From a virus, in IMG/VR virus record IMGVR_UViG_3300047563_000085, positions 1 to 54,180 of that record: 54,180 nt of DNA, one strand, 5' to 3'. Shown here piece by piece: positions 30,783-38,884 of this stretch. Position numbers and translations under genes: made by a program. The notes under the pieces are model-generated. The model had not been told where the DNA came from. It did not search any database and was given only the letters and a program-made list of their open reading frames with translations. Each line of letters opens with the position of its first letter. The stretch's first letter is position 1.

Positions 30783-31985
30783 ATGAAAAATCTTTTCGAA
30801 GCAAAATGGAACGAAGCTAAGACACTTCTAACCGAAGGTAAAGACCTTGTAACCAACCAAGACGGTTCATACAACGCTACCAAGAAATCTAACATGGCTA
30901 TCATGCTAGAAAACACCCGCCGTAATCTACTAAAGGAATCTGACGCCACTGTTACTCAGTCAAGCAACATTGATTCAATCAACAAGATTATTCTTCCTGT
31001 TATGCGTCGTGTCATGCCAACAGTTATCGCCAATGAAATCATGGGCGTTCAAGCTATGACTGGCCCAATCTCACAGATCAATACCTTCCGCGTCAAGTAT
31101 GCCGAAGCATTTGCTGGTGTTACTGCTGGTTCAGAAGCTCTATCACCTTACTCAATCGCTAAGGCTTACACCGGTAACGGTGACATTCTAGCCCCAGGTG
31201 CTGCCGCTACTTCAGTCCTAGAAGGTACTCTAGGTAAGCGTCTATCCGCCGAAATGGTTCGTACAACTGTTACCGCCAAGTCACGTAAGCTAGGCGCTCG
31301 TTGGACTATCGAATCAGCACAAGATGCCAAGAACGAATATGGTGTCGATATCGAAAGCGAACTTCTAAACATGATCGCTTCAGAAATGGTAGCTGAAATT
31401 GACCAAGAAATGCTAGGTAACCTACGCGGTATCGCTGGTACCCCAACCATGACTTTCGACATGAGTGCAGTAACTGGTTCACCAACTTTCGTTGGTGATG
31501 TCCATGCCTCACTAGCTACTATGGTAAACTACGGTGCTAACCAAATCGCTTCACGCACTCGTCGTCAAGCTGGTAACTGGATTGTTCTAAGCCCAACCGC
31601 GCTAACTATCCTACAATCAGCCAAGACTTCAGGTTTTGCTCGCACTACCGAAGGCACCTTTGAAGCCCCAGTAAACACCAAGTTCGTCGGTGTTCTAAAC
31701 GGCGCTCAGAAGGTTTATGTTGACCAATATGCTGATGCTGCTACCCCAGTTCTAGTCGGTCTAAAGGCAAGTGATAGCGAAGCCGCCGCTTACTACTGCC
31801 CATATATCCCACTACAGTCAACTGGTACCATGACTGATCCAAATACTGGTGAACTAGTTGCTGGTTTCATGACCCGTTATGGCTATGTCGCCCTAACTGC
31901 TGATCCTGCCAACAAGTCATTCCAAAACTCGAAGGATTTTCTCTATAGTCTGGGAATAGATGCAACTAAGCTAGTTTGGATGTAA
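30783..31985 (+). CDS. 23: Major capsid protein (gp23-like)
   Basis: 400 aa, shorter than T4 gp23 (521). The N-terminal delta-domain MKNLFEAKWNEAKTLLTEGK has LFE and LTE sites, and a maturation cut after NLLKE is plausible. The HK97-like core includes IILPVMRRVMPTVIANEIMG (about 62-81), TGPISQINTFRVKYA and the C-terminal FMTRYGYVALTADP. Codon use is strongly biased (CTA for Leu), a sign of high expression. Two terminators follow. Confidence 0.95.
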   Translation: MKNLFEAKWNEAKTLLTEGKDLVTNQDGSYNATKKSNMAIMLENTRRNLLKESDATVTQSSNIDSINKIILPVMRRVMPTVIANEIMGVQAMTGPISQINTFRVKYAEAFAGVTAGSEALSPYSIAKAYTGNGDILAPGAAATSVLEGTLGKRLSAEMVRTTVTAKSRKLGARWTIESAQDAKNEYGVDIESELLNMIASEMVAEIDQEMLGNLRGIAGTPTMTFDMSAVTGSPTFVGDVHASLATMVNYGANQIASRTRRQAGNWIVLSPTALTILQSAKTSGFARTTEGTFEAPVNTKFVGVLNGAQKVYVDQYADAATPVLVGLKASDSEAAAYYCPYIPLQSTGTMTDPNTGELVAGFMTRYGYVALTADPANKSFQNSKDFLYSLGIDATKLVWM

Positions 31986-32020
31986 ATTAGCAGAACTTAG
32001 ACGATTATAGCGTATATTAC

Positions 32021-32050
32021 AAAAGTTGGTATAACAATACCAACTTTTTA
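32021..32050 (+). terminator. Intrinsic terminator after gp23 (first)
   Basis: An AAAGTTGGTAT stem with an AACA loop and T-run, 36 bp after the gp23 stop. Confidence 0.85.
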
Positions 32051-32087
32051 AGTAATAACACATAATACCTCTTTTTTACTGAAATTA

Positions 32088-32128
32088 AAAAAGCTCCTAA
32101 GAACTTTAAGTTCTTAGGAGCTTTTTTA
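32088..32128 (+). terminator. Intrinsic terminator after gp23 (second)
   Basis: A 16-bp stem (AAGCTCCTAAGAACTT) and T-run. Tandem with the first, it isolates the highly expressed head genes. Confidence 0.9.
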
Positions 32129-32134
32129 TTGTCT

Positions 32135-32142
32135 GGTAAATA
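32135..32142 (+). promoter_or_regulatory. Late-type promoter box GGTAAATA
   Basis: GGTAAATA directly after the terminators and 68 bp before the gene at 32211. Confidence 0.4.
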
Positions 32143-32210
32143 GTTCATCGTCATCGAAATTACCACATTTAATTGACGAAAAATCTAACCCTAACCTAAC
32201 AGTGATATTT

Positions 32211-33011
32211 ATGAAAATCAAAAACTTAAACGAAGAAAAATCAGAAGCAGCTAGAGAAATTGCAAATGGAAAATCTGGCTATGCCTATGCCAAATTCATG
32301 AACTGGATATATTCTGAAGCACTGAATGGTCTATATACATTACAACAAATAAACGAATCATTAGGTGTGGAAGATTTCTATGATCATTATTCTACTTTTG
32401 ATTTAAATCAAAACACAATACCCTCATCGGAATTATTTCAAGCCTACAAGTCAAGATGTAAGCTGGTTGAAAGAGTAGCTAATATTGGAGTCCAGCCAGA
32501 GCAAATAGTATTTGATGAGTCAAGAGATAGACTAATCCATACCTTTAACCATGTGGATGTCTATGCTGGGAATGTTTTCGATAACACTATGTCGTATTTT
32601 ATTTTCCCATCCAATGACACTTCTAAAGTGGCTATTGCATTTTTGAATATTGATATGACCGAATCCGAGTTTTGTGGAAAATCCGCACATCGGGTTAAGG
32701 GAGTTTGGATAGATAATATATATCGCGGAAAAGGATATGCGGCGATGTTATATCAGACGCCAACCAGAATACAGAATATTCCATTGGTTTGTGATAATTG
32801 GCTATCTTCGGATGGTGTGGTGAATTTACAACGTTTAACAAAGATGGGAATATTCGATGTTTCTTATTATGACAAAATAACAAATTCATTGTCAGATCAA
32901 CCACCAGATGATATTTGGACAACAAAAGAAAATCCATACCGGATTATACTGGAATCGTATGAAGATGATAATCGGGTTGATGTTTATTTTAATTCTACTG
33001 TTTTTTCTTAA
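32211..33011 (+). CDS. GNAT-like protein, possible internal head protein
   Basis: 266 aa from the ATG at 32211; a GTG three codons upstream is not needed. Residues about 158-180 contain the GNAT acetyl-CoA loop (VKGVWIDNIYRGKGYAAMLY), preceded by a strand KVAIAFLNIDMTESEF. The N-terminus MKIKNLNEEKSEAAREI has LNE, a possible gp21 cut. The long N-terminal helical region is not typical of GNATs. Late-type box upstream. Substrate unknown. Confidence 0.6.
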   Translation: MKIKNLNEEKSEAAREIANGKSGYAYAKFMNWIYSEALNGLYTLQQINESLGVEDFYDHYSTFDLNQNTIPSSELFQAYKSRCKLVERVANIGVQPEQIVFDESRDRLIHTFNHVDVYAGNVFDNTMSYFIFPSNDTSKVAIAFLNIDMTESEFCGKSAHRVKGVWIDNIYRGKGYAAMLYQTPTRIQNIPLVCDNWLSSDGVVNLQRLTKMGIFDVSYYDKITNSLSDQPPDDIWTTKENPYRIILESYEDDNRVDVYFNSTVFS

Positions 33012-33013
33012 TA

Positions 33014-33113
33014 GTTTTGACATAAAAGCAAAAACTCTTATAATTCACTTAACAAATCAACAAACCCTTTTAACCTATAAGGACTAATAAAATTATGACT
33101 GAACAAGTTACAC
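33014..33113 (+). repeat. Duplicated early promoter-leader, copy 1
   Basis: About 100 bp nearly identical to 47359-47459. It includes the promoter, the leader AACAAACCCTTTTAACC, the ribosome site TAAGGAC and the first codons MTEQVT. Confidence 0.85.
33017..33044 (+). promoter_or_regulatory. Sigma70-like early promoter
   Basis: TTGACA, a 16-bp spacer, TATAAT, both boxes perfect. About 50 bp before the gene at 33095. Confidence 0.8.
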
Positions 33114-33520
33114 CACTAGAACAACAACCTACCGAAGTTGCACAAATAGCACAACCTGAAGAAGTAGTTGATAGACAACGCACCTCTTATGAACAATATA
33201 TTTCAGATATGGAAATTGGAATGCCAAATCCTCGTCTATATAACAATGGAAAACTGCCATTTAATAGATTTCAATTTGCATTTATTAAAGATTTTGTAAA
33301 TTGTGTACTAAACATTTCTTCGGATCAAACAATCGCGGTACCATATACATATATTGATAAGATTTCAAAAATGAATATTCCGAGGAATGAGCACCATCAT
33401 ATGAATGGGCTTAGGCGGTTAGCCGAAAATTTAGATAAACGTTACCCATCTTATAATTTTGCTGGGGTAGTGAGCGCCATATCGCAAATTGATGTTTCTA
33501 AAAAACATATTTTGAAATGA
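33095..33520 (+). CDS. Early protein of unknown function (MTEQVT leader)
   Basis: 141 aa. The N-terminal 30 residues are Gln/Glu/Pro-rich and look disordered (VTPLEQQPTEVAQIAQPEE). The rest is a small folded domain with FQFAFIKDFVNCVLNISSDQ and an HHHMNGLRRLAENLDKRYPS helix. The first six residues and the whole leader are shared with the gene at 47441. AAGGAC precedes the ATG. Not recognised. Confidence 0.75.
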   Translation: MTEQVTPLEQQPTEVAQIAQPEEVVDRQRTSYEQYISDMEIGMPNPRLYNNGKLPFNRFQFAFIKDFVNCVLNISSDQTIAVPYTYIDKISKMNIPRNEHHHMNGLRRLAENLDKRYPSYNFAGVVSAISQIDVSKKHILK

Positions 33521-33708
33521 TGGCATATATCCAAGATATAGTTAAAGAAAACGAATCAAAAGCTGTGCTATTTTACAAACGTCTGAAAATGTTTTCAGAC
33601 ATAGTAACCGCAGACAATACAGATATGCTAGACAATATATTTGTATATAACTCTTCGGCTACTTTAGAAGATACCGCACCAGTAAAAACTTCTATATTTG
33701 ATTTCTAA
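33517..33708 (+). CDS. Small early protein, unknown
   Basis: 63 aa, starting at an ATGATG overlapping the previous stop, so probably coupled. Helical N-terminus (YIQDIVKENESKAVLFYKRL); C-terminus APVKTSIFDF resembles phage replication-clamp-binding tails, but that is only suggestive. Confidence 0.65.
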   Translation: MMAYIQDIVKENESKAVLFYKRLKMFSDIVTADNTDMLDNIFVYNSSATLEDTAPVKTSIFDF

Positions 33709-33711
33709 AAT

Positions 33712-33872
33712 ATGGAAGAAGATCGCAACATATACTACCTCTAAATGTTGGTAGTGCAACTGAAAACGAAGCATTAGAGATTATTGAAGATTTTAGACAC
33801 AGAGTTCATCTACTTTCTATATTAAAAAAGAAAGATGATGGTTCTGACGATAGCATTTCTTCTGCTGAATAA
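33712..33872 (+). pseudogene. Small gene with probable single-base deletion
   Basis: The ATG at 33712 gives MEEDRNIYYL then a stop. One base out of frame the DNA reads PLNVGSATENEALEIIEDF, then a helix and SDDSISSAE, ending at 33872. A single missing base near 33740 would restore a ~54-aa acidic protein. The terminator directly follows, supporting a real gene end. Confidence 0.5.
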
Positions 33873-33875
33873 TTG

Positions 33876-33907
33876 AAAAACCCACAACAGTTGTTGTGGG
33901 TTTTTTC
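33876..33907 (+). terminator. Intrinsic terminator
   Basis: An AAAACCCACAACA stem with its complement and a T-run, ending the early operon that starts at 33017. Confidence 0.9.
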
Positions 33908-34026
33908 GTTTAAAATAGAATACGTTCATAACAAATATACAATATCATAATACGAGATGTATGGTTTGTATTTTCATTTCATTATATCATCAGTACCTAA
34001 GCACCGGGGTCATTCCGTATTATTGT

Positions 34027-34845
34027 TTATTGTGGAACCACATATATTTTTCCAACCATTTGGTTGAAAATTTTGTCCATTCCTTTATTAATAGTATATT
34101 GTAAGTCCTCTTTTAGCATCTTGGCGTCATGTTCGCTAATTTTATTATCACCACCTACAAAACCGGATATATCTGATACCTTTGCGTGTCCATACCAAAT
34201 CCAAGTAGCCACCAATTCTGCTATGAATTCATCTTCGTTTGGGATCTTATTATTTCTACCAGAAGATGCGTCCACCAATTTGTTATATATTGATATTGTG
34301 GTTTCATAAGAAAATTTGTACATCGGTAACCAATCGCTTATAGTTGTTAATATAGATGTAGACAAATTATAGTAATCTTCCATATCAGCATGCTCACTTA
34401 ACATATGTGCTATTTTATGAGCTAACACCCAACCTGTTAGGGGAATGGCTTTTGTAGAACCGACAAAACCATTAACATCCCGGTTGCCACTAAAAATAAA
34501 AGATATTTCTCGTTTATTAGATTTTATATCAGACAAGAGTAATTTATACTGTTGAATTATTTCTGGCTTTTTATTGCTGTACATTTTTATTTGCTTATCG
34601 AGATCACCATATGATATTCTCCCACCAGCAAACATCGAATGTGCGACAAAATAACAACCAATATTTTGTTTTGTGTTCTTGAATACATTGCCTGTTCGTA
34701 TTGGGTGTTTTTCTGATTGAATAAGCTCTTTATCTTTCTTATTAGGAAACGCAGAAAATAAACTATTATTTTCAAAATCACCATATCTACCATAATTGGT
34801 CATTGCCATTTCATTGATGGCTTGTATTAAATCTTTTAATTTCAT
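34027..34845 (-). CDS. Degenerate zincin-like protein, candidate internal head protein
   Basis: 272 aa. The core helix is LTGWVLAHKIAHMLSEH with His143 and His147 spaced as in HExxH but with Lys in place of the catalytic Glu. A later helix DEFIAELVATWIWYGHAKVS (about 205-225) offers acidic ligands. The same layout occurs in the gene at 35869. The N-terminus MKLKDLIQAINEMAM ends in INE, like a gp21 site, and the gene has its own late promoter box. It may be an inactive or metal-binding derivative of a protease. Function unknown. Confidence 0.6.
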   Translation of the reverse strand: MKLKDLIQAINEMAMTNYGRYGDFENNSLFSAFPNKKDKELIQSEKHPIRTGNVFKNTKQNIGCYFVAHSMFAGGRISYGDLDKQIKMYSNKKPEIIQQYKLLLSDIKSNKREISFIFSGNRDVNGFVGSTKAIPLTGWVLAHKIAHMLSEHADMEDYYNLSTSILTTISDWLPMYKFSYETTISIYNKLVDASSGRNNKIPNEDEFIAELVATWIWYGHAKVSDISGFVGGDNKISEHDAKMLKEDLQYTINKGMDKIFNQMVGKIYVVPQ

Positions 34846-34874
34846 GAGTAAGATTATCCTATAACGCTATGACA

Positions 34875-34882
34875 TATTTATT
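34875..34882 (-). promoter_or_regulatory. Late-type promoter box AATAAATA (minus)
   Basis: On the minus strand, 30 bp before the gene starting at 34845; divergent with the plus box at 34898. Confidence 0.55.
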
Positions 34883-34897
34883 GAATCAAGGTATCAA

Positions 34898-34905
34898 ACT
34901 AAATA
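34898..34905 (+). promoter_or_regulatory. Late-type promoter box ACTAAATA (plus)
   Basis: 27 bp before the ATG at 34932; its position inside a longer open frame argues for that downstream start. Confidence 0.55.
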
Positions 34906-34931
34906 AAAATATCAATAGGAGCGTAGTAATC

Positions 34932-35390
34932 ATGAGACTGTACGAATTCACAAGAACTATTTTATTTCATGGGTCTGGATATTTGAACAAAACACTACAA
35001 CCTGGTTTTAATTACACAGGTGAACTAGTACAATGGGACAAAACAGAAAGCAATAAATTTTTATACCTATCCCGTGATGAAAATGAAGCCGTACTAAACG
35101 GACTTTGTGGAGCATTATCTATAAATCATGACATAGACCAGTTCTCGTTTTCAGATGATGATAATATATTGAAGATAACCACGCCAGATTCTTCCCTCAC
35201 TGCAGATATGGTATATTCTTCCAAGGTATGGCTATATAGAATATTAAAAACCAAAGACATAAAAATAGTCGGAAATGATTATAATGGTTCCACAACAGAA
35301 TATAAAACCGATAAGGTAATAAATTACATAGACGTGGTGTTGGTTAAAGATCCGACTTGTGGTAAAGAACTAAAGATAATATATAAATGA
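34932..35390 (+). CDS. ADP-ribosyltransferase-like protein
   Basis: 152 aa from the ATG at 34932, with TAGGAG ten bases upstream. The longer frame from 34869 would include the promoter and is rejected. ILFHGSGYLNKTLQPGF (about 10-26) matches the YHGT/S...LxPG opening of the H-Y-E class of ADP-ribosyltransferase folds (Arr, Tpt1/KptA). FLYLSRDENEA gives the central Tyr and helix, and TTEYKTDKVINY a possible C-terminal Glu. T4 packages ADP-ribosyltransferase Alt in its head; this late gene could be an analogue. Activity is inferred only. Confidence 0.5.
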   Translation: MRLYEFTRTILFHGSGYLNKTLQPGFNYTGELVQWDKTESNKFLYLSRDENEAVLNGLCGALSINHDIDQFSFSDDDNILKITTPDSSLTADMVYSSKVWLYRILKTKDIKIVGNDYNGSTTEYKTDKVINYIDVVLVKDPTCGKELKIIYK

Positions 35391-35424
35391 AAAAAGCCCT
35401 TAAACATATGTTTAAGGGCTTTTT
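35391..35424. terminator. Bidirectional intrinsic terminator
   Basis: A 13-bp perfect stem (AGCCCTTAAACAT) with A-run and T-run, between convergent genes ending at 35390 and 35426. Confidence 0.9.
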
Positions 35425-35425
35425 G

Positions 35426-35746
35426 TTATTCTACTATGAACTGTGCCAATTCGGTAACGGTCATAGATCTTATTCGGTCCAATGTAAAATATGTAGAATC
35501 GGCTTCTCGTTTTGCGTTTTCTGCAAATCGTGCTTTGTCTATTTCCGCAAACCTTTCGGCTTGGCTTTCTATATTCCAATCGCGCAAGCTGGAATGGCTA
35601 CTCAGTAATTGTCGAATTGCTTCATTCAGTGTCATTTCGGCATCGTCTCTTTTAAGTAGGGCACTCATATATTTTATGATTTGCACTTTTGGATCGTGAT
35701 GTTCTGAAATTATTTGGTTTAGTATGTCTTTTGTTTCTGTGGTCAT
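35426..35746 (-). CDS. Helical protein of unknown function
   Basis: 106 aa, nearly all helical and charged: MTTETKDILNQIISEHHD, TLNEAIRQLLSSHSSLRD, and a RFAEIDKARFAENAKREAD segment. No domain is recognised. A late-type box lies 58 bp upstream on the minus strand. No strong ribosome site is visible. Confidence 0.6.
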   Translation of the reverse strand: MTTETKDILNQIISEHHDPKVQIIKYMSALLKRDDAEMTLNEAIRQLLSSHSSLRDWNIESQAERFAEIDKARFAENAKREADSTYFTLDRIRSMTVTELAQFIVE

Positions 35747-35803
35747 AATATTGTAAAGGTAGTTGAAAGATAATATCTTCTCACGCCTATGCTACTTTGT
35801 AAA

Positions 35804-35811
35804 TATTTATG
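35804..35811 (-). promoter_or_regulatory. Late-type promoter box CATAAATA (minus)
   Basis: 58 bp before the gene starting at 35746. Confidence 0.45.
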
Positions 35812-35830
35812 GTTGCTTCTGGTTGATAAT

Positions 35831-35838
35831 TCTAAATA
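35831..35838 (+). promoter_or_regulatory. Late-type promoter box TCTAAATA
   Basis: 31 bp before the ATG at 35869. Confidence 0.5.
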
Positions 35839-35868
35839 AACGATTACAGATAATACGTGGGAATTATT

Positions 35869-36717
35869 ATGAGATTAAAAGATATACTACAAGAAATGAA
35901 AGCCATTCAATCAATGCAAGAGATGGCATTGAAGAACACAGGTCTGGTAGGAGATTTCACAAAAGATGGGTCATTTAAAGGACCAGACCGAAAGATTCAT
36001 CTTGGGAAGAATAGAGTATCACAACTACAGAACTTCTTCAAGAATACAGAGATCGACTTCAATATTGTGTTTTTCAATTCTCCTATATATAGTGGATACT
36101 CCGGATTGTGTTTTTCAACAGAACAAGACCTTATTGATTTTCTCAAATATCGCATGCGCGCATCGGATGATGAAGTTTTTAAAACTATAAATTCATTTTC
36201 CACTGGTGAGATCAATATGTTAGTAACAAACAACGAAGGGAATTTATCGGTTCCATTATCTCCATGGATTGTTGCCCACAGAATTTCGCATGCCCTTTCG
36301 ACTGAATATACTGAGTATGAATACAATTTCAAAGATGTATTTGTGAAGACTATTATTGAAATGATGAATGCGGTATTTGACTCGAACCAGACAGATTACC
36401 AATTGGCTATAGATGATAGCAATGCAGTATGGTATCACCATGCCGCGCATACATTTGGAACAATGCGTTCAGCTACAACCAAAAAGATTGTAGAAGGTGG
36501 TGGGTCAGAATTCTTTCATGAATTGTTTGCACAATACATATACAATGGTAAAGTTATTTTCAAACATTCTGGGTTCTCAGATATAAATGATGGAATATTC
36601 GATCTAAAAGTAAAAGATAACATCGATGACGCCGTATTGATAAATGCTGAACATACTATCGCACATATGTTCAAAGAAGCATTAGTAGAAGCCAAAGGAA
36701 ATTATTATGTATTATGA
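35869..36717 (+). CDS. Degenerate zincin-like protein, paralogue of 34027-34845
   Basis: 282 aa from the ATG at 35869 (a GTG four codons earlier is less likely). It shares the layout of the 34027-34845 protein: LSPWIVAHRISHALSTEY (His137 and His141 with Arg where a protease has Glu), then SEFFHELFAQYIYNGKVIF with an HE pair. The N-terminus MRLKDILQEMKAIQSMQEMA carries LQE, a possible gp21 cut. Late-type box upstream. It overlaps the next gene by 11 bp. Function unknown. Confidence 0.6.
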   Translation: MRLKDILQEMKAIQSMQEMALKNTGLVGDFTKDGSFKGPDRKIHLGKNRVSQLQNFFKNTEIDFNIVFFNSPIYSGYSGLCFSTEQDLIDFLKYRMRASDDEVFKTINSFSTGEINMLVTNNEGNLSVPLSPWIVAHRISHALSTEYTEYEYNFKDVFVKTIIEMMNAVFDSNQTDYQLAIDDSNAVWYHHAAHTFGTMRSATTKKIVEGGGSEFFHELFAQYIYNGKVIFKHSGFSDINDGIFDLKVKDNIDDAVLINAEHTIAHMFKEALVEAKGNYYVL

Positions 36718-37479
36718 AACCCTAAATGAACTAACTGGATATAGACAATTTGAAGAATTAACTCTTCAGCAATACCTACAAAACTTAGTAGATAAACACA
36801 AAATCAAAATAGCCAAGGGGAATTTTTCTGTAGTCCTTATACCAGAAGATAAGCCATATTTTATAAAATATGGTCCAACGACAAAGGTTTCGATACATGG
36901 ATAGACTATTGTTCTAAGAATCAAGGGAAATATTCATTCATACCTAAAATATATGGTAAAGTAAAAACACTACCACACTTGTTTATTCGTGGGGATGAAT
37001 ATCGAGATACAATACTAAAGATAGCAAAAATAGAAAAATTAAATTATTGTTTATCTATGGAAGTAGATTATCATGTCATTGGTACAACCGAAATAAGAAC
37101 CGCAGATTTTGTTTATTGTTTTCGCAATAAATTAAATAAAGACAATATCGATTTGGATAACGGCGATGTCAACTTAAAAGAGATGTTTGAATATGCTCCT
37201 AAAATTTTACATAGTCTTAAGAGAACTAGTGGATGCTCTTATGATATAAAACTTGATAATTTCTCTATGAGAAATAATGGAGATGTTGTTATTACTGATC
37301 CGTTTTGGCATATGGACTTCAACCCAGAATTCACAATGCCAGGAATGATGGATAACATTGATTTTATTAGTGGGAATGGTGATAACAAACCACAACCAAA
37401 ATCAAAATTGGTAGTTGGTAAAAGTGGAAAGACACACACTGGGTCTAATCAACAAGCCCTATCAAACATTATCTTATAA
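36707..37479 (+). pseudogene. Protein-kinase-like gene with a frameshift
   Basis: The first frame (36707-36904) gives MYYETLNELTGYRQFEE to GNFSVVLIPEDKPYFIKYG, a kinase glycine-loop and Lys strand, then stops. One base out of frame it continues DKGFDTWIDYCSKNQGKYSF, PKIYGKVKTLPHL and on through the frame 36979-37479, with a catalytic-loop-like DIKLDNFSMRNNGDVVITDP (DxKxxN and D-P in place of DFG). A lost A near 36880 (CCAACGAC for CCAAACGAC) would explain it. The intact protein would be about 257 aa. LNE near the N-terminus fits a gp21 site; AAGGAAA precedes the ATG. Confidence 0.6.
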
Positions 37480-37972
37480 TTGGAAAAAATATGTAGATAG
37501 TAATTATACGGACAATATAATATCCAATGCATATTCTAGAACCGAAGCTCATAATTTTGTGGAATCTGTTATAGATTACTTTGATAATAAAATCACCATA
37601 GATTTCAATGATAAACTATATAAGTCTTTACAAAGTTATTTGTTACATATATTGCGCAGGTGCCCAGATGCGTTTAGTAAACTAATGAACAAATATTATG
37701 GGCCTTTCCCCAAAATATTGACAACCATTAACTTAAGTTCATATTCATTGGATACAGTAGATATGCTGTTAACCCGGTTTATTACAAAGTTTGCTCCATT
37801 ATTAGAGATAGACGAACTATTGACAGAATTAGATATATACACGTATGCACTATACGCTGAAGACAAAAATCATTGCGAAGAGTATATCAAGCAATATGTA
37901 GAAATTCTAACAACAGATTCTTCATGGAAAAATAAACCACAATCTTTGGAAATAGACAAAATAAAAAGATAA
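37415..37972 (+). CDS. Hypothetical protein, start uncertain
   Basis: Open from a TTG at 37415 for 185 codons; a GTG at 37424 is another option, and no ATG occurs until far inside. It overlaps the kinase-like frame, so it may be a separate coupled gene or a second frameshifted tail of it. The sequence is helical (AHNFVESVIDYFDNK, KLYKSLQSYLLHILRRCPD, LEIDELLTELDIYTYALYAE). No domain is recognised. The stop overlaps the next late promoter box. Confidence 0.5.
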   Translation: MVKVERHTLGLINKPYQTLSYNWKKYVDSNYTDNIISNAYSRTEAHNFVESVIDYFDNKITIDFNDKLYKSLQSYLLHILRRCPDAFSKLMNKYYGPFPKILTTINLSSYSLDTVDMLLTRFITKFAPLLEIDELLTELDIYTYALYAEDKNHCEEYIKQYVEILTTDSSWKNKPQSLEIDKIKR

Positions 37973-37978
37973 TAAATA
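37971..37978 (+). promoter_or_regulatory. Late-type promoter box AATAAATA
   Basis: 23 bp before the ATG at 38001. Confidence 0.5.
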
Positions 37979-38000
37979 ATACAATTAATGGAGTATTGTA

Positions 38001-38804
38001 ATGACACCTAAACAAACAATCAAACTTCTTGAAACAGAATTCAAGAACAAAGTAGATATAGTAACCTCACCAACTTTTAAAGATAAGTCGGTTGAAGACA
38101 AAATTGCAGAATTGGCAAAGATGTACAAAGCTGGTCAAAATATTCAGCGAATGCTAAATGATGGCAAGGGGCTTACCACAGACGAAATTAAACAATATCG
38201 TGGCCGTGTTCTAACTGGTTTTAAGAAACTAAAGGCAATAATCAATTCTATTTCATCAGAACTATCAGCAGAAGAAGATGCAGTTTCTATGGTTAAAGCT
38301 AAAGCATCAAGCCCAGTTTCTGAATCAGTAGAAACTTCAAGATCGATCATTGCTGGTAATGAGAAAACTGCTAAAGAATTGGTGGATAATTTCGGAAGAA
38401 TGTTTGATGCTGCATCCGATGATGAGTTATACCGATCAGGCCCAAGAATAACTATCAAAGATGTTGTAGAAAAAATACAAAATATCAACATGACTGGCGA
38501 TAGGACATATGGTCTTACTCAAACATATGATTATGAGGATCTAGTCGAATTATCTCTATTGGATTGGGGAATCGATATTTCTAAACCAAAGGATCTCGAA
38601 GCAAAAATTCTATCTGATCTCAATGGTGAATATGGGCGAGGAGAACCTAAATTTATGGATTCAGATACTTTACATAAATGCTGGCGCTGTTTCCCGACTA
38701 TGGCCGATAATTGCGAACAAGTTCTGGCTTATGTTAAGAAAGAAAAAATAAAATCTAGAAGCCATCCATCATCATTATATTATCGTGGCCCAAAAGTCTC
38801 GTAA
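38001..38804 (+). CDS. Accessory protein truncated by stop and TnpB insertion
   Basis: 267 aa; GGAG precedes the ATG. VEDKIAELAKMYKAGQNI to GFKKLKAIIN (about 31-85) is homologous to DEKTRALSDMFRAGRYL to GFKQLYKLID in the gene at 40212. After the TAA the same frame continues SKENYVKSYKTEFTGPDGIQ up to the TnpB element, and a matching tail (NIDYKVALPKI) reappears at 40082-40126. The original gene was therefore longer. The N-terminus MTPKQTIKLLE contains LLE. Function unknown. Confidence 0.65.
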   Translation: MTPKQTIKLLETEFKNKVDIVTSPTFKDKSVEDKIAELAKMYKAGQNIQRMLNDGKGLTTDEIKQYRGRVLTGFKKLKAIINSISSELSAEEDAVSMVKAKASSPVSESVETSRSIIAGNEKTAKELVDNFGRMFDAASDDELYRSGPRITIKDVVEKIQNINMTGDRTYGLTQTYDYEDLVELSLLDWGIDISKPKDLEAKILSDLNGEYGRGEPKFMDSDTLHKCWRCFPTMADNCEQVLAYVKKEKIKSRSHPSSLYYRGPKVS

Positions 38805-38884
38805 TCCAAAGAGAATTATGTAAAGTCTTATAAGACAGAATTCACCGGTCCAGATGGAATCCAGAGTGAGCGTATTCAAAACTT

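Noticed and set aside
34869-34931. Upstream start for the ADP-ribosyltransferase-like gene
   Set aside because: That stretch contains the late box and ribosome site for the ATG at 34932.
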